A DNA stretch of 33,858 bases from CAZPUI01 sp964415525 (GTDB taxonomy: Bacteria > Acidobacteriota > Holophagae > Holophagales > Holophagaceae), in contig CAYQAS010000041.1 of assembly GCA_964415525.1 (NCBI GenBank), positions 1 to 33,858 on the forward strand. The letters run 5' to 3'. Every line of letters starts with the position of its first letter. Within the stretch, counting starts at the first letter, position 1. Below, one piece after another: positions 32,927-33,858 of the stretch. Under the pieces are notes generated by a model. The model was not told the DNA's origin, searched no databases, and worked only from the letters and a program-made list of their open reading frames with translations. Both the position numbers and the translations under genes were made by a program.

Positions 32927-33858
32927 ATCCCCTCCTCGATGGCGAGGGCCATGAGCTCGGCGGGATCCAGGATGATCACGACACCGCCGTCTCCCATGAT
33001 GCTCGCGCCGGAAATGCCCGGAAGGCTGGCGAGGTAGGGGGCTAGGGGTTTGATCACCATTTCCTGCCGGCGCATGAAGGCATCTACGATGAGGCCCATG
33101 CGGCGACCGCCGTTGGAGAGCACCACCACCGGCAGTTCCGTGGCGCCGATGTCGAGCTGGTCCTTGCGTTCATTGAACTGGAGCAGTTCGCGCAATCGGG
33201 ACACGCCCAGCACCTCGCCGCGGAGGTTCACGGCCTTGCGTCGGGTCAGGAAGGAGACGTGTTCGGGCGGCACGAGGAGGGTCTCCTCCACGGCGGTACC
33301 CGGAAGGGCGAAGACCTGGCCCCCGGCGCGCATCAGCAGCGCGTCGATGATTGCGAGGGTGAGTGGCAGCTTCAGGGTGAAGACGGAGCCCTTGCCCACG
33401 ACGCTTCGCACATCCACGGTGCCATTGAGCTTGCGCACGTTGGAACGGACGACATCCATGCCCACGCCGCGGCCTGAAATATCCGTGACCTTGGCTGCGG
33501 TGGAGAAGCCTGGGAGGAAGACCATGTTGATCGCCTCCTCGTCCGTCATGGCATCGGCGCGCTCCTGGCTCACCACGCCTTTTTCCACGGCCTTGGCCCG
33601 GATGATGGCGGGATCGATGCCTTTGCCGTCGTCCTCGATTTCCACGACGACACTGTCGCCCTCGTGGCGGGCCCGCAGCCAAACGGTGCCGGTCTCGGAC
33701 TTCCCGGCGGCGAGCCGGGTCTCGGTGGACTCGACACCGTGGTCGGCGCTGTTCCGGATGAGGTGGATGAGGGGATCGCCGAGTTCCTCGATGAGACTCT
33801 TGTCGATCTCCGTGTCCTCGCCGACGGTGACGAGTTCGATCTTCTTGCCGCTGGCCTT
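32923..33858 (-). CDS. cheA: Chemotaxis histidine kinase CheA, C-terminal part
   Basis: These 311 residues are the end of a CheA that starts beyond the right edge; the frame is open to 33858. The ATPase domain shows the N-box LGDPLIHLIRNSADHGVE, G1 DDGKGID and G2 FSTAAKVTDISGRGVGMDVV. It continues into the CheW-like regulatory domain (LKLPLTLAIIDALLMRAGGQVFALPG, through VVVLSNGGRRMGLIVDAFMRRQEMVIK). The P1 phosphotransfer domain is outside the window. The TGA overlaps the cheW-cheZ GTG, so the kinase and adaptor are made in coupled amounts. CheA phosphorylates CheY to control the flagellar motor. Confidence 0.95.
   Translation of the reverse strand, partial: KASGKKIELVTVGEDTEIDKSLIEELGDPLIHLIRNSADHGVESTETRLAAGKSETGTVWLRARHEGDSVVVEIEDDGKGIDPAIIRAKAVEKGVVSQERADAMTDEEAINMVFLPGFSTAAKVTDISGRGVGMDVVRSNVRKLNGTVDVRSVVGKGSVFTLKLPLTLAIIDALLMRAGGQVFALPGTAVEETLLVPPEHVSFLTRRKAVNLRGEVLGVSRLRELLQFNERKDQLDIGATELPVVVLSNGGRRMGLIVDAFMRRQEMVIKPLAPYLASLPGISGASIMGDGGVVIILDPAELMALAIEEGM

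Overview
The window looks like chromosomal DNA from a motile, diderm, high-G+C bacterium. The best guess is an Acidobacteriota lineage of the Holophaga/Geothrix type. That guess rests on four things: an Oar-like TonB-dependent receptor with an N-terminal carboxypeptidase-regulatory domain, Omp85 and GT9 (LPS-type) genes, a full flagellar basal-body operon, and overall codon and base composition. It is an inference, because no rRNA or other taxonomic marker is present.

Layout. 1-1001: the end of a ribosomal/translation operon (the tail of an unseen gene, then khpA and rimM), closed by a hairpin where many bacteria continue with trmD-rplS. 1002-5953: an A+T-rich promoter island, a long leader, and a three-gene outer-membrane cassette (small barrel protein, 1044-residue TonB-dependent receptor, small barrel protein). 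6051-9538 (minus strand): an Omp85/BamA-TamA-like assembly factor and a STAS anti-sigma-factor antagonist. 9673-21096 (plus strand): a compact flagellar cluster flgB-flgC-fliE-fliF-fliG-fliH-fliI-fliJ-motE-fliK-flgD-flgE, ending in a receiver protein with a histidine-kinase-type dimerisation domain but no ATPase domain. 21097-24235: a gap with inverted repeats, a DUF255/YyaL thioredoxin-like protein and ruvC. 24353-24918: a sigma-28-like promoter, a structured leader and a short YfiR-like secreted protein. 24969-28197 (minus strand): RNase R and a HAAS/sensor-domain membrane protein. 28359-31925 (plus strand): a large modular TPR secreted protein, a GT9 glycosyltransferase and MscL with a zinc-ribbon tail. 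31988-33858 (minus strand): a CheW protein with a CheZ-like C-terminus, translationally coupled to cheA, which runs off the window.

How the parts connect. The flagellar genes build the MS ring (FliF), switch (FliG), rod (FlgB, FlgC, FliE), export ATPase complex (FliH, FliI, FliJ) and hook (FlgD, FlgE, FliK). Three sigma-54-like promoters with a shared spelling sit before flgB, fliK and flgD, suggesting that the cluster is read as several RpoN-dependent units. A good sigma-28-like promoter lies away from the cluster, before the YfiR-like gene, which may tie that gene to late flagellar expression. The chemotaxis end of the window joins a CheA adaptor and a candidate CheY-P phosphatase in one polypeptide.

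The most interesting items are the CheW-CheZ-like fusion, the sigma-54 set, the sigma-28 promoter with structured leader at the YfiR-like gene, and the kinase-less receiver-DHp protein. I saw no CRISPR array, insertion sequence, prophage, rRNA or convincing tRNA.
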